Below are positions 1 through 9,656 of a stretch of 64,000 nucleotides of DNA, piece by piece; position 1 is the stretch's first letter, and every line of letters starts with the position of its first letter. Made by a program: the position numbers and the translations under genes. The stretch covers positions 310,001-374,000 of the forward strand of contig NZ_LJSD01000037.1 in the NCBI RefSeq assembly GCF_001303895.1, read 5' to 3'. The stretch is from Mesorhizobium sp. 1M-11. Lineage in GTDB: Bacteria; Pseudomonadota; Alphaproteobacteria; Rhizobiales; Rhizobiaceae. The notes under the pieces are model-generated. The model ran no database searches. It was not told where the DNA came from and saw nothing but the letters and a program-made list of their open reading frames with translations.

Positions 1-1
1 C

Positions 2-1126
2 TATCACGCTTCGCGCGGCGAATCGCACCGCAACATCTGCCTCATCCCCTCCTCCGCGCACGGCACAAATCCGGCCAGCGCGGCGATGGCGGGCATGGAA
101 GTGGTGGTGGTGCGCTGCATGGAAAGCGGCGACATCGACATGGAGGACATGCGCGCCAAGGTGGCCGCCCATGCCGCAAACCTCGCTGCGTTGATGATCA
201 CCTACCCTTCGACGCATGGCGTGTTCGAAGAAGGCGTGAAGGAGCTTTGCCAACTCATCCACGACAATGGCGGGCAGGTCTATCTCGACGGCGCCAACCT
301 CAATGCGCTGGTCGGTCTCGCCCGTCCGGGCGACATCGGGGGCGACGTCTGCCACATGAACCTGCACAAGACCTTCTGCATCCCACATGGCGGCGGCGGT
401 CCCGGCGTCGGCCCTATCGGCGTCAAGTCGCACCTGGCACCGTTCCTGCCCGGCCATATCGACCTTGGCACGGACTTCCCGGTTTCGGCGGCGCCTTATG
501 GCAGTGCGTCGATCCTGCCGATCACCTGGATGTATATCCGCATGATGGGTGCTCAAGGTCTCAAGCAGGCGACGGAGGCAGCCATCCTGTCGGCCAACTA
601 CATCGCCAGGCGGCTCGAAGGACACTATCCAGTGCTCTACAAGGGCGCCAATGGCCGCGTCGCGCATGAGTGCATCCTCGACACCCGCGTGCTGAAAGAC
701 AGCGCCGGCATCACCGTCGACGACGTCGCCAAGCGCCTCATCGACTACGGCTTCCATGCACCGACCATGTCCTGGCCGGTGGCTGGCACGCTGATGGTGG
801 AGCCGACCGAATCCGAGCCCAAGCACGAACTCGACCGGTTCTGCGAAGCAATGATCTCGATCGCCAACGAGGCGGGCAAGGTCGCCAGCGGCGAATGGCC
901 GAAGGAAGACAATCCTCTGGTCAATGCGCCGCACACGGCAACCGAGACGCTCGCCGGCGACTGGGCTCATCCTTACTCGCGGATGGAAGCCGCCTACCCT
1001 GCAGCCGATCCGGATACTGCCGCCAAATACTGGCCGCCGGTATCGCGCATCGACAATGTCGCTGGTGACCGCAACCTGGTCTGCTCCTGCCCGCCGCTGT
1101 CGGAATATCTCGGCGCCGCCGAATAA
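2..1126 (+). CDS. gcvP: Glycine dehydrogenase (decarboxylating), P-protein, C-terminal part
   Basis: This is the C-terminal 374 residues of the glycine cleavage P-protein, a PLP enzyme that decarboxylates glycine and passes the aminomethyl group to the H-protein lipoate. The frame is open from the first bases, so the gene begins upstream of the window. The early motif [11 protein letters not shown] and the PLP-lysine region [16 protein letters not shown] (about residues 120-135 of the visible part) are diagnostic. The C-terminus ends at TAA, 11 bp before a copy of the 100-bp intergenic repeat. gcvT and gcvH would be expected upstream, outside the view. Confidence 0.97.
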   Translation, partial: YHASRGESHRNICLIPSSAHGTNPASAAMAGMEVVVVRCMESGDIDMEDMRAKVAAHAANLAALMITYPSTHGVFEEGVKELCQLIHDNGGQVYLDGANLNALVGLARPGDIGGDVCHMNLHKTFCIPHGGGGPGVGPIGVKSHLAPFLPGHIDLGTDFPVSAAPYGSASILPITWMYIRMMGAQGLKQATEAAILSANYIARRLEGHYPVLYKGANGRVAHECILDTRVLKDSAGITVDDVAKRLIDYGFHAPTMSWPVAGTLMVEPTESEPKHELDRFCEAMISIANEAGKVASGEWPKEDNPLVNAPHTATETLAGDWAHPYSRMEAAYPAADPDTAAKYWPPVSRIDNVAGDRNLVCSCPPLSEYLGAAE

Positions 1127-1137
1127 GGCGCACCTTT

Positions 1138-1231
1138 GGCAATTTCAGGAAAAGTGCGTAGCGGTTTTCCGTCCGGGATTGCGTAAAAACAAAGAGCTGG
1201 AGCGTTTTCTGAAAATGCGGAAGCGCTCCAG
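1138..1231 (+). repeat. Intergenic repeat family A, copy 1
   Basis: First of five related copies of a roughly 95-105 bp element with a conserved left part (GGAAAAGTGCG, GGTTTTCCGTCCGG, GCGTAAAAACAAAGAG) and a right-end hairpin. Here the hairpin arms are CTGGAGCG and CGCTCCAG. It lies between the convergent 3' ends of gcvP and the GGDEF gene. This copy is the most diverged in the hairpin loop. Confidence 0.85.
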
Positions 1232-1270
1232 CATCCAGCCTACCGAGGCCCTCGCAAGTCGTTGTGGGGT

Positions 1271-2443
1271 TTAGGCTCGCAAGGCCGGCCGTCGCGTCGG
1301 CTCCGTAATCCACCCATCGACCACCACTCTGTTGCGGCCCGCGCGCTTGGCCTGGTAGAGCGCGCGGTCGGCGCGGGTCAGCATCTCGCTCAGAGTGGCC
1401 TTCTGCATGGACCCGAAGGCGACGCCGGCGCTGACGGTACACTGCAATACACCGGCCTGCGTGAGGATTTCCTGTCCGGCGAAATCCGCCAATATGCTCC
1501 GGGCGGCCGCCTCGACATAGTTCCCCTCGACACGTGCGATCACGAGCGCGAACTCTTCGCCGCCAAGGCGGAACGCGCTGTCGCCGGCACGCACATTCGC
1601 CCTGATGACATCTGCGAAGCACTTCAGCACCTCGTCGCCGGCCGAATGACCATAGGCATCGTTGGTATTCTTGAAATGGTCGAGATCGAACATCACGACC
1701 GCCAGGTCCTCACCGAATGCCTTGTCGGGATAGCCATCCACCAAGGCGCGACGGTTCTGCAGGCCGGTCAGAGGGTCGGTCAGCGCCTCGCTGCGGTGCC
1801 GGGCGGCTACCCGCAGATTGTGCATGGTCATCGGCAGCGCGCCGAGCGCAGTCAAACACGCCACCGAAACGATGATGTTGACGCGCTCGGCCCAATTGTC
1901 AGGGGCCTTGCCCAGCACCCAGCTACCGTCCAACAAAAGCACAAGACCACACAGGGCGAACGAGGTGGCGCAGATTGCGAACAGCACAGTCATCAGGGTG
2001 ATGAGAGCTGGAAACTCGGCACGAGTCTGCCAGAAAACCCAGCCGATCCAGAGAAGGAGCATGGTTGCAAAGGCATATTCCACCATGAACGCCACGCCAT
2101 CGAGGCCGACCATCATCAGGAATGTGGTTGAGAGGATTGAAGTGGCCACGACGGCCAGCACCTTCCGCGCAATATGGATGTGGCCATAGAACTGGCCGGC
2201 CGCGACCAGGATCAGCGCGAAGCCACTCGGCAGCAATCCGAGCAGCAGCGCCCCCACCCAAGGCTGGGGGTTGTTGGTATAGCGCCAGAAGGCAATGACG
2301 TGCGCCGCGACGACGATCAAGCCGATGGAAGCTGTGAGGAAATAGCGGCTCTGGCGCATCGCGGTCCAGATGACCAGCATCGTCACACTAAGACATGTGC
2401 CGGACAATGCCGCCGCCAGCAGCAAGGACTGATAGTCCAGCAT
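1271..2443 (-). CDS. Membrane-anchored GGDEF diguanylate cyclase
   Basis: This 390-residue protein has about six hydrophobic segments in residues 1-190 and a C-terminal GGDEF domain (about 215-375). The active-site signature is GGEEF, with the metal-binding stretch FDLDHFKNTND upstream. The RxxD inhibitory site is present as RAGD five residues before GGEEF. It should therefore make cyclic di-GMP from two GTP and be feedback inhibited. No EAL domain follows. The N-terminal membrane part resembles no sensor that I can name, so its signal is unknown. The gene stands alone, convergent with gcvP and divergent from parE. Confidence 0.9.
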   Translation of the reverse strand: MLDYQSLLLAAALSGTCLSVTMLVIWTAMRQSRYFLTASIGLIVVAAHVIAFWRYTNNPQPWVGALLLGLLPSGFALILVAAGQFYGHIHIARKVLAVVATSILSTTFLMMVGLDGVAFMVEYAFATMLLLWIGWVFWQTRAEFPALITLMTVLFAICATSFALCGLVLLLDGSWVLGKAPDNWAERVNIIVSVACLTALGALPMTMHNLRVAARHRSEALTDPLTGLQNRRALVDGYPDKAFGEDLAVVMFDLDHFKNTNDAYGHSAGDEVLKCFADVIRANVRAGDSAFRLGGEEFALVIARVEGNYVEAAARSILADFAGQEILTQAGVLQCTVSAGVAFGSMQKATLSEMLTRADRALYQAKRAGRNRVVVDGWITEPTRRPALRA

Positions 2444-2625
2444 TGTTTCGCTTCCCCGCTATCGCAACAGCGTACGCTGTACGCCATTATCGCCCATTTT
2501 GCGGCAACCTGGCTCGAACGCTCAGGAGAAAGTCGCCAGATGGTTTACGAGACGTCTCCATTCGGAGTAGGAGCACTCGCAAGCCATGAACGGAACACGA
2601 ACTGCTGTGATCCGGCCCTCAAAAC

Positions 2626-4725
2626 ATGGCAGTATCACTCCCTGATTCGTTTTCAAAGCTCATGGACGAAATGGACGACCTTTTCGGCAACCCGGACAAA
2701 CAGCCACAGCAACCGCCGCGCACCAGCTCACGTCCTGCCGACCCGCTCGTGCAGGCAGCCAAGCGCACGCAGAGCGCAGCCAAGGATGGCAGTGAAGGCT
2801 ATAGCGCGGCCGACATCGAGGTCCTGGAGGGACTGGAACCGGTCCGGCGCAGGCCAGGCATGTATATCGGCGGCACCGATGAAAAGGCGCTGCATCACCT
2901 CTTCGCCGAAGTCATCGACAACTCGATGGACGAAGCGGTTGCCGGCCATGCCACCTTCATCGAGGTTGAGTTGGGCGCTGACGGCTACCTCACAGTCACC
3001 GACAACGGCCGCGGCATTCCGGTCGATCCGCATCCCAAGTTCAAGGACAAGTCGGCACTCGAAGTTATCATGACGACGCTGCATGCCGGCGGCAAGTTCG
3101 ATTCCAAGGTCTACGAAACCTCCGGCGGCCTACATGGCGTCGGCGTGTCAGTGGTCAACGCGCTTTCCGATGATCTCGAAGTGGAGGTCGCGCGCGGACG
3201 CAAACTCTATCGCCAGCGCTTTTCACGCGGCATCCCGCAGGGCGGGCTCGAATTCCTCGGCGACGTGCAGAACCGGCGCGGCACGCGGACCCGCTTTCAT
3301 CCCGATCCCGATATCTTCGGCAAGGGCGCGCATTTCGAACCGGCCCGCATCTACCGCATGGCGCGTTCGAAGGCCTACCTGTTCGGCGGCGTCAACATCC
3401 GCTGGTTGTGCGACCCGTCTCTGATCAAGGACAAGGACCCGACGCCAGCCAAGGCAGAGTTCCACTTTCCCGGTGGCCTCGGCGACTATCTGAAAGCCTC
3501 GCTCGGCGACGAGATGCAGGTGACGCGCGAGATCTTCTCCGGCAAGAGCGAGAAGCAGGGCGGCCACGGTTCGTTGGAATGGGCCGTTACCTGGTATGGC
3601 GGTGACGGCTTCCTCAATTCCTACTGCAACACCATCCCGACCGGCGAAGGCGGCACCCATGAGATGGGCTTCCGCAACGTTCTGACCCGCGGCCTGCGCG
3701 CTTATGCCGACCTGATCGGCAACAAGCGTGCTTCCATCGTCACCTCCGAAGACGTGATGATTTCGGCCGCCGGCATGCTCTCGGTCTTCATCCGCGAGCC
3801 GGAATTCGTCGGCCAGACCAAGGACAAGCTGGCCACGGTCGAAGCCATTCGCATCGTCGAAACCGCTCTGCGGGACCCGTTCGACCATTGGCTGGCGGAC
3901 AATCCGCAGGAAGCCTCGAAGCTGCTCGATTGGGTGATCGCCCGGGCCGACGAGCGCGTGCGCCGGCGTCAGGAAAAGGAAGTGTCGCGCAAGAGCGCCG
4001 TGCGCAAGCTGCGCCTGCCTGGCAAGCTTGCCGACTGCACGCAGAACGCAGCAGCAGGGGCGGAACTGTTCATCGTCGAAGGCGATTCGGCCGGTGGCTC
4101 GGCCAAGCAGGCGCGCGATCGCGCCATGCAGGCCATCCTGCCGCTGCGTGGCAAGATCCTGAACGTCGCCAGCGCCGGCAACGACAAGCTCGCCGCCAAC
4201 CAGCAGATTTCGGACCTCATCCAGGCACTGGGCTGCGGTACGCGTTCGAAATATCGCGACGAGGATCTGCGCTACGACCGCGTCATCATCATGACCGACG
4301 CCGATGTCGACGGCGCCCATATCGCCTCGCTGCTGATCACCTTCTTCTATCAGGAAATGCCGAATCTGATCCGCGGCGGCCACCTCTTCATGGCGGTGCC
4401 GCCGCTCTATTCGCTGCGCCAAGGTGGCAAGATCGCCTATGCTCGTGACGACGCGCACAAGGACGAATTGCTGCGCACCGAATTCACCGGCCGCGGCAAG
4501 GTCGAAATCGGTCGCTTCAAGGGCCTTGGTGAGATGATGGCAAACCAGCTCAAGGAAACCACCATGGACCCGAGGAAGCGTACCTTGCTTCGGGTCGATG
4601 TACTGGACGAAGAAACCGCGACCAAAGATGCCGTCGACGCGCTGATGGGCACCAAACCCGAGGCTCGCTTCCGGTTCATCCAGGAGCGCGCCGAGTTCGC
4701 GGCTACCGACGTCCTGGATATCTGA
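2626..4725 (+). CDS. parE: DNA topoisomerase IV subunit B
   Basis: ParE is the ATPase subunit of topoisomerase IV, which decatenates daughter chromosomes together with ParC. The GHKL ATPase motifs are clear: VIDNSMDEAV, DNGRGIPV, TLHAGGKFD and GGLHGVGVSVVNALS. The TOPRIM motifs EGDSAGGSA (about residue 485) and DADVDGAH (about 560) follow. The ParE-like rather than GyrB-like identity rests on overall spacing and on the short length of 687-699 residues. Two starts are possible: ATG 2626, given here, or ATG 2662, which yields 687 residues. Neither has a strong Shine-Dalgarno sequence. Confidence 0.95.
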   Translation: MAVSLPDSFSKLMDEMDDLFGNPDKQPQQPPRTSSRPADPLVQAAKRTQSAAKDGSEGYSAADIEVLEGLEPVRRRPGMYIGGTDEKALHHLFAEVIDNSMDEAVAGHATFIEVELGADGYLTVTDNGRGIPVDPHPKFKDKSALEVIMTTLHAGGKFDSKVYETSGGLHGVGVSVVNALSDDLEVEVARGRKLYRQRFSRGIPQGGLEFLGDVQNRRGTRTRFHPDPDIFGKGAHFEPARIYRMARSKAYLFGGVNIRWLCDPSLIKDKDPTPAKAEFHFPGGLGDYLKASLGDEMQVTREIFSGKSEKQGGHGSLEWAVTWYGGDGFLNSYCNTIPTGEGGTHEMGFRNVLTRGLRAYADLIGNKRASIVTSEDVMISAAGMLSVFIREPEFVGQTKDKLATVEAIRIVETALRDPFDHWLADNPQEASKLLDWVIARADERVRRRQEKEVSRKSAVRKLRLPGKLADCTQNAAAGAELFIVEGDSAGGSAKQARDRAMQAILPLRGKILNVASAGNDKLAANQQISDLIQALGCGTRSKYRDEDLRYDRVIIMTDADVDGAHIASLLITFFYQEMPNLIRGGHLFMAVPPLYSLRQGGKIAYARDDAHKDELLRTEFTGRGKVEIGRFKGLGEMMANQLKETTMDPRKRTLLRVDVLDEETATKDAVDALMGTKPEARFRFIQERAEFAATDVLDI

Positions 4726-4790
4726 GAAGACAGTTTCGAAAACGATCGAGCCGATTTGAAAACGGCTTTTGATTTCGCTTCGGAGATGAC

Positions 4791-6851
4791 GTGGTGAGTT
4801 GGGTGAAGCTGAAGGAATGGGTCGGCACGACATTCGCCGGCTCGCTTCAGCCAACCCGCTCCGACTGGATCTTCGCGCTGCGCACCACCTCGGCTGGGCT
4901 GATCGCGCTTCTGGTGGCCTACGCCCTCAAGCTCGAACACCCGCAATGGGCGATGATGACCGTCTTCATCGTCGCCCAACCGGTCGCCGGCATGGTGTTG
5001 GCCAAAGGCTTCTACCGACTGATCGGCACGGTTGTCGGCGCGGCAGCCGCGATCGGTTTTACTTTCGCCTTCGGCGGCAACCCCTGGCTCTTCGTCACGG
5101 TTCTGTCGCTGTGGATCGGACTGTGCACGCTCGTTTCCTCGCTGCTGCGCAACCCGGAAGCCTATGGCGCCGCACTTGCCGGCTACACCGCGATGATCGT
5201 TGGCCTGCCGGCCTTCGGCCAGCCGCATTTGATCACGGATCTTGCCGTCGCCCGCTGCCTCGAAATCATCCTCGGCATCGTCTGCGCGGCAGTCACCAGC
5301 CGGTTGATCCTGCCACGGCTGGCGGGGTCTGCGATCAAGGCGCGGCTGGAACGTTGCATCCTCGACCTTGCCGCCTATACACGCGGCGCCTTCGCGGGCG
5401 CGGAACCGGCAAAACTCGATGCTCTCTACCGTAAACTGGTCGCCGACACGCAGACGCTGGGCGAAATGCGTGCCTATGCGCGGCTCGAGGCGCCAAGCGT
5501 GGCGACGCGCGCGCACCCGGTGCGGCGCACCATCGGCCATCTGCTTTCCGCTCTCTCGGCGGCACGCATGCTGCATGCCCACGCCGCCCCCCAGAATGCC
5601 GCTCTTCTGCCGGTGCGGGGCCAGTTGAAGGCGCTTGTCGCCGAACTCGTTGACACGCCTAATTCCCTTGAAGACACAAAGCTTTGGGAGGCCAGGCTCA
5701 CCGCAATTGCCAATGAAGCGCTTCATGCTCCTGATGTTACGAGTGAAGGCGAGGACCCGGTTGGAACCATAACCCGCCTCACCGTCGCCGGCGAATTCGC
5801 TCAGTCGCTGCGCGAGGTGCTGCGCGGCCTCGATGCGCTACGGCGGCCGACGAGCGAAAAGGCCATGCGACAGCGCCGGCAGCCTGCCCTGATCGTCCAT
5901 CGCGATCATCATGCGGCCTGGCGCAACGCCATCCGCGCCACGGTTGCCACCATGCTTGTCGCCAGTTTCTGGCTTGCCACCCGCTGGTCGGAGGCCGCCG
6001 GCACGCTGATCCTTGTTGCCGTCGTCTCCAGCCTGTTTGCGTCCAGGCCGGATCCCGCTCAGGTCGCCTGGGGATTTTTCAAGGGCACATTGCTCGCACT
6101 GCCCGTTGCTTTTGTGATCGGCCAGCTTGCTTTGCCGGCCCTGCCCGGCTTCGCCTGGTTCGTGCTGTTTGTCGTGCCGATCCTGGTGCCTGCGGCTCTC
6201 GCCATGGCCAATCCACGTCTGGTCGGCGTCGCCACCGCCTTCGCCATCAACTTCCTTGCCTTCCTCAATCCTCACCAGGGCATGAGTTACGATCCTGTCG
6301 CTTTCTTCGCCGGTTCGATTTCGGTTCTGGTCGGCATCCTGATCGCCATCGGCGTGTTCATGGTGGTGTTGCCGGTCGATCCGATCGCCACTGCCAGCCG
6401 CATCGCCGGCGCCATGCGCGAGGACCTGGTACGGTTATGCCTGCATGAGCGCATCCCGCGCCGTTCAGCCTTCGAAAGCCTCGCTTACGACCGCGTCAAC
6501 CAGATGATGCCGCTCGTGCAGCAGGCCGGCCGCAGGAGCGAAGGCCTGTTCGACGGCAGCGTCGCCTCGGTGATGGTGGGGTTGGAACTGCTTCGCCTGC
6601 GTATCGACCAGAAGGCCGGCGGTCTGCCGTCGGCCATCACGCAAAACGTCAGTGATTTTCTGCGGCAACTGGCGCGCAATCTGCTCGTGCGTGTGCCGAA
6701 CGAATCCTGGACTGCCAGCATCGCCGCCATGCGTGCGGACGCGACCGCGATTGCTGCCGCCGGAACGCCCGATGCGCTACGCGTCGCGGCATCACTGCGT
6801 GTGGTAGCCGCGGCGGCGGAGGATTATCCGGATTTCTTCCGCAAGGACTAA
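4791..6851 (+). CDS. FUSC-family membrane protein (aromatic acid or fusaric acid exporter-like)
   Basis: This 686-residue protein has the repeated layout of the FUSC/YccC/AaeB family: a transmembrane block (about 25-165), a soluble helical region, a second transmembrane block (about 385-520) and a soluble C-terminal region. Family members export aromatic acids or similar toxic compounds, often with a membrane-fusion partner, but none is encoded nearby, so the substrate is unknown. The start is GTG 4791, with GGAG five bases upstream and a second GTG directly after. The stop TAA at 6849-6851 abuts repeat family A copy 2. Confidence 0.85.
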   Translation: MVSWVKLKEWVGTTFAGSLQPTRSDWIFALRTTSAGLIALLVAYALKLEHPQWAMMTVFIVAQPVAGMVLAKGFYRLIGTVVGAAAAIGFTFAFGGNPWLFVTVLSLWIGLCTLVSSLLRNPEAYGAALAGYTAMIVGLPAFGQPHLITDLAVARCLEIILGIVCAAVTSRLILPRLAGSAIKARLERCILDLAAYTRGAFAGAEPAKLDALYRKLVADTQTLGEMRAYARLEAPSVATRAHPVRRTIGHLLSALSAARMLHAHAAPQNAALLPVRGQLKALVAELVDTPNSLEDTKLWEARLTAIANEALHAPDVTSEGEDPVGTITRLTVAGEFAQSLREVLRGLDALRRPTSEKAMRQRRQPALIVHRDHHAAWRNAIRATVATMLVASFWLATRWSEAAGTLILVAVVSSLFASRPDPAQVAWGFFKGTLLALPVAFVIGQLALPALPGFAWFVLFVVPILVPAALAMANPRLVGVATAFAINFLAFLNPHQGMSYDPVAFFAGSISVLVGILIAIGVFMVVLPVDPIATASRIAGAMREDLVRLCLHERIPRRSAFESLAYDRVNQMMPLVQQAGRRSEGLFDGSVASVMVGLELLRLRIDQKAGGLPSAITQNVSDFLRQLARNLLVRVPNESWTASIAAMRADATAIAAAGTPDALRVAASLRVVAAAAEDYPDFFRKD

Positions 6852-6953
6852 AAGCAATCCCCGAAAAGTGTGTAACGGTTTTCCGTCCGGAATTGCGTAA
6901 AAACAAAGAGTTAGAGCGTTTCCGCGTTTCCGTGAAAAAACGAAAATGCTCTG
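6852..6953 (+). repeat. Intergenic repeat family A, copy 2
   Basis: Same element as at 1138-1231 and in the same orientation. It carries GTTTTCCGTCCGGAATTGCG, the AAACAAAGAGTTAGAGCG segment and a degraded end hairpin (AGAGCGTTT ... AAAATGCTCT). It begins right after the stop codon of the FUSC gene and fills most of the gap between convergent genes. Confidence 0.9.
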
Positions 6954-6997
6954 GGATCAGGACCGATCCAGTTCTGGCGAATACGGCCTCCCGCATC

Positions 6998-7831
6998 CTA
7001 TTGCCGGACGCTCCGATGCTCGACGCAGTGATCATGGTGGTAGCCCCCGTGCTGTGCAGGTTTGAGGTCCCGGTCACGAAGAACGGTATCGCGTGGCGTG
7101 GCGGCATCAGCGCAAATGTCGGCAAAACGCCCGCGAAGATCATCGACATATTCGATATTGATGACCCGGTCGCCGTAGAACCGCGTGTATTTGGAGCATT
7201 CGTCGTAGCGGTGGCATTCCTCGGATACCGCGAAATCGAACCCGATCCGCCTTCGTTCCCGATCGGAAAGCTGCGGCGTGTTCTTTTGCCCCGCCGCCAG
7301 ACCCACGTTGTGCGCGGCACGCACCAGCGAAGTTGCGAAGGCGACGGCATCTTCGTGCCTGAGCGCCCCCTTTGACCTCGTGAAGGAATCCAGATTGTCG
7401 AACTCGACGGCGTTGAAACCCGAGCGGGCGCACCCGGAAATGGTCGTGGCAAGGCGCTTCAGGACAGCGGCCCGAAGCTTTTCCGAGGAGATGTCGAGGA
7501 GATGCTCGTCCGGCCAGTCGGGGTCGACCAGCGGCTTACCTTTGCTGTTCTTGACCAGCAGTTCGGGCGGCCACGCTATACCTGGCTGTGTCTGGAAACC
7601 GTTGACGTAGCATATATTGTATAGACCTCGGACTGGCGCAGCGGTGCTGTCGCGCACCACGACATTTGTCCTGGCCGGAGGGTTGTAGGCTCCGCCGAGC
7701 TGATAGTCCGCAATGGCATCGGAAGGAAGTGTCTCGAAGCCTCTAGCCGCTCCAGGCCCTTGTTCCGCAGCAGTCGCCGTTCCCGTGCACAGGATGAGGG
7801 TCGCCGCGACCAAAGTCCGGGTCGATTGCAT
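6998..7831 (-). CDS. Secreted GH114-like endo-alpha-1,4-polygalactosaminidase
   Basis: From the ATG at 7831 the product is 277 residues. It starts with a Sec signal peptide (basic MQSTR, hydrophobic LVAATLILC, likely cleavage after TATAA). The mature part has the TIM-barrel features of the GH114/DUF297 family: YNICYVNGFQTQP, GFNAVEFDNLDSF with likely catalytic acidic residues, GLAAGQKN and a C-terminal YHHDHC. Characterised members cut galactosaminogalactan. In rhizobia the physiological glycan is unknown. Two earlier in-frame starts (7867, 7843) would put extra residues before the signal peptide and are less likely. Confidence 0.8.
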   Translation of the reverse strand: MQSTRTLVAATLILCTGTATAAEQGPGAARGFETLPSDAIADYQLGGAYNPPARTNVVVRDSTAAPVRGLYNICYVNGFQTQPGIAWPPELLVKNSKGKPLVDPDWPDEHLLDISSEKLRAAVLKRLATTISGCARSGFNAVEFDNLDSFTRSKGALRHEDAVAFATSLVRAAHNVGLAAGQKNTPQLSDRERRRIGFDFAVSEECHRYDECSKYTRFYGDRVINIEYVDDLRGRFADICADAATPRDTVLRDRDLKPAQHGGYHHDHCVEHRSVRQ

Positions 7832-7870
7832 ATCCAGCGTCATCCATGGCCGATGCCCACCAGCCAAGCT

Positions 7871-8992
7871 CTAAGCGGCGGCTATGGCCAATGCATGACC
7901 GCGCGCGTTCTGGCGCAGCGCATCGAGGTGGATGGACTTCACGAGTATAGCCAGATCGCCTTCAGCCTTTTGTCCGCCCAGTTCCTTGAGCATCAGCCAG
8001 CTCACCTCCTGCACGCCGGCGACGCGCTTGCCATTGGCGACCTCGCGCCAGACTTTCAGCGCCGTGAGGATGACGCTGTGCATGGCAAACGACAGTCCAG
8101 CGGATGTGAGCAGCGCCTGCAGCGCGACATCGTTGCCACCGGCAAGCAATGCCCTCACCCGCTGCTCCGACTGGGCGGTAAGCGCCACCAGAACCGCGCC
8201 GAAGAAATCGACCTTCCCATGCGCCACGGTGCGGATGATGAAGGATGCCGTAAGATCGCCGCGCAGGCGCAGATGTTCGACAAGGGCCGGATGTTCGGCT
8301 GCTTGCGTGCTCTCGATCAGGGTGACCGACGCCTTCACGCAGGCATCACGCAACACGCGCTCGGCGCGCGCCGAGCCCATCAGCGCCAGGACCAGTGGCG
8401 AGCCCTTCAACGCATCGCCAAGCTTCACCAGCAGCATGTGGCGGCAATCCGCTGGCAGTGTGTCGTGCGCGATCAGCGCCTCGCGCACTGCCGGCACGTG
8501 GCCATGCCGCTCGGCAATGCGGCGGTAGCTCATGGACGCGATCACAGCGCCTGGATTTGAAAGCAGCGTCACGCAGGCTGCGACCTCTCCGATTTCAGCG
8601 ATCGCCGCCGCAACCGTCATGGAAACGGCCGGCCGATCCGCGATCAGCTCCTGCGTCGCTTTCTGGCCGCAGGCGACGCGGTCGATCAGGTCTGCGTCGG
8701 TCAACAATGGCGAGCGCGCAAGGACAAGGCTGGCGACTTCCGGCTGGTCCGAAGCCAGCGCGGCTATGATCTGGATGGGAGCATGGTGGCTCATCGAAAG
8801 CGCCTCGGCCATGGCGGCCCGCACCTTGGATGAGGCATCGTCGAGCAGAAGGGTCAAAGCAGCCTCGGCAGCACACCGATCCTCGAAGGGAAGGTCGCGA
8901 TTGACATAGGCTCTGGCGAGCGCGCTCGCCGCGGCCGCACGCTCGGAAACCCTCGCCGTGCCGACCCATTTCAGGAAATGAGGAACAATCAT
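7871..8992 (-). CDS. DUF2336 family protein
   Basis: This is a 373-residue, alanine-rich, all-helical protein of the DUF2336 family common in alphaproteobacteria. It shows HEAT-like repeated helices, for example LLLDDASSKVRAAMAEAL and the following IIAALASDQPEVASLVLARSP. There is no signal peptide or membrane segment, so it should be cytoplasmic. Its function is unknown to me. The start is ATG 8992; a GTG two codons upstream (8998) is possible. It reads toward the GH114-like gene. Confidence 0.75.
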   Translation of the reverse strand: MIVPHFLKWVGTARVSERAAAASALARAYVNRDLPFEDRCAAEAALTLLLDDASSKVRAAMAEALSMSHHAPIQIIAALASDQPEVASLVLARSPLLTDADLIDRVACGQKATQELIADRPAVSMTVAAAIAEIGEVAACVTLLSNPGAVIASMSYRRIAERHGHVPAVREALIAHDTLPADCRHMLLVKLGDALKGSPLVLALMGSARAERVLRDACVKASVTLIESTQAAEHPALVEHLRLRGDLTASFIIRTVAHGKVDFFGAVLVALTAQSEQRVRALLAGGNDVALQALLTSAGLSFAMHSVILTALKVWREVANGKRVAGVQEVSWLMLKELGGQKAEGDLAILVKSIHLDALRQNARGHALAIAAA

Positions 8993-9126
8993 GCCCACCG
9001 CTTCATACCCCAGCCGGAACCCAACCCGGCAAACCCGAAAAAGACGTTAGGCAGAAATGGTTTACGAAGCGTTCACCATAAATCTTAACCAGCTTGCGGC
9101 CCCTCGCTCTAACACTTTTAACCTGC

Positions 9127-9176
9127 GCATCGTGCTTCCGAAAATCGATTCCGATTTTCGGGCCGATGCGCTAGGC
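9127..9176 (+). repeat. Short palindromic repeat family B, copy 1
   Basis: This element of about 50 bp is built on the inverted repeat CCGAAAATCG-ATTC-CGATTTTCGG, flanked by GCATCGTG and GCCGATGC. A second copy lies inverted at 23280-23324. It sits about 30 bp upstream of the MaoC-like gene in an otherwise unremarkable 200-bp gap. Confidence 0.75.
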
Positions 9177-9203
9177 CTATCAAGCAGGAAACGGAGGATC
9201 GTC

Positions 9204-9656
9204 ATGCCTGGTCTCTATCTGGAAGAATTCACCGTCGGTCGGAACTTCCAGCACACGCTGCGCAAAACAGTGACCGAGAGCGACAACATGCTGTTTTCGG
9301 TCATGACGCTCAATCCGCAGCCGCTGCACATCGATTTTGATTTCGCTTCCAAGACCGAATGGGGCAAGCCGCTGGTGAATTCCCTGTTCACGCTCGGCCT
9401 GATGATCGGCATCGCGGTCAACGACCTCACCGTCGGCACCACAGTCGCCAATCTCGGCATGAAGGAAACCACGTTTCCCCACCCGGTGTTCCATGGCGAT
9501 ACGATCCGCGTCGAGACGACCGTGGTCTCGGTGCGTGAATCGAAATCGAAGCCCGATCGCGGCATTGTCGAACTCGAGCATCGTGCTTTTAATCAGGACA
9601 ATGTGCTGGTCGCCAAATGCCTCCGGCAGGCGATGATGCTGAAGAGGCCTGCCTGA
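9204..9656 (+). CDS. MaoC-like hotdog-fold dehydratase
   Basis: This 150-residue protein has the MaoC/hotdog pattern, beginning MPGLYLEEFTVG and including LFSVMTLNPQPLHIDFDFA, which carries the catalytic Asp/His type region, then GKPLVNSLFTLGLMIG. Such enzymes hydrate or dehydrate 2-enoyl-CoA or mesaconyl-CoA substrates. The start is ATG 9204, chosen for the strong ACGGAGGA ribosome-binding site seven bases upstream. A longer open frame back to 9057 runs through repeat B and is rejected. The stop overlaps the start of the next gene by one base (TGATG), which implies coupling. Confidence 0.85.
   Translation: MPGLYLEEFTVGRNFQHTLRKTVTESDNMLFSVMTLNPQPLHIDFDFASKTEWGKPLVNSLFTLGLMIGIAVNDLTVGTTVANLGMKETTFPHPVFHGDTIRVETTVVSVRESKSKPDRGIVELEHRAFNQDNVLVAKCLRQAMMLKRPA

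Noticed and set aside
3223-4854. 543-codon minus-strand frame over parE
   Set aside because: Antisense to a clear topoisomerase gene; no recognisable motif.
4437-5726. 429-codon minus-strand frame spanning the end of parE and the FUSC gene
   Set aside because: It overlaps two real genes and their intergenic region and has no domain.
9057-9203. N-terminal extension of the MaoC-like gene
   Set aside because: The frame runs through repeat family B, and the strong ribosome-binding site lies just before ATG 9204.
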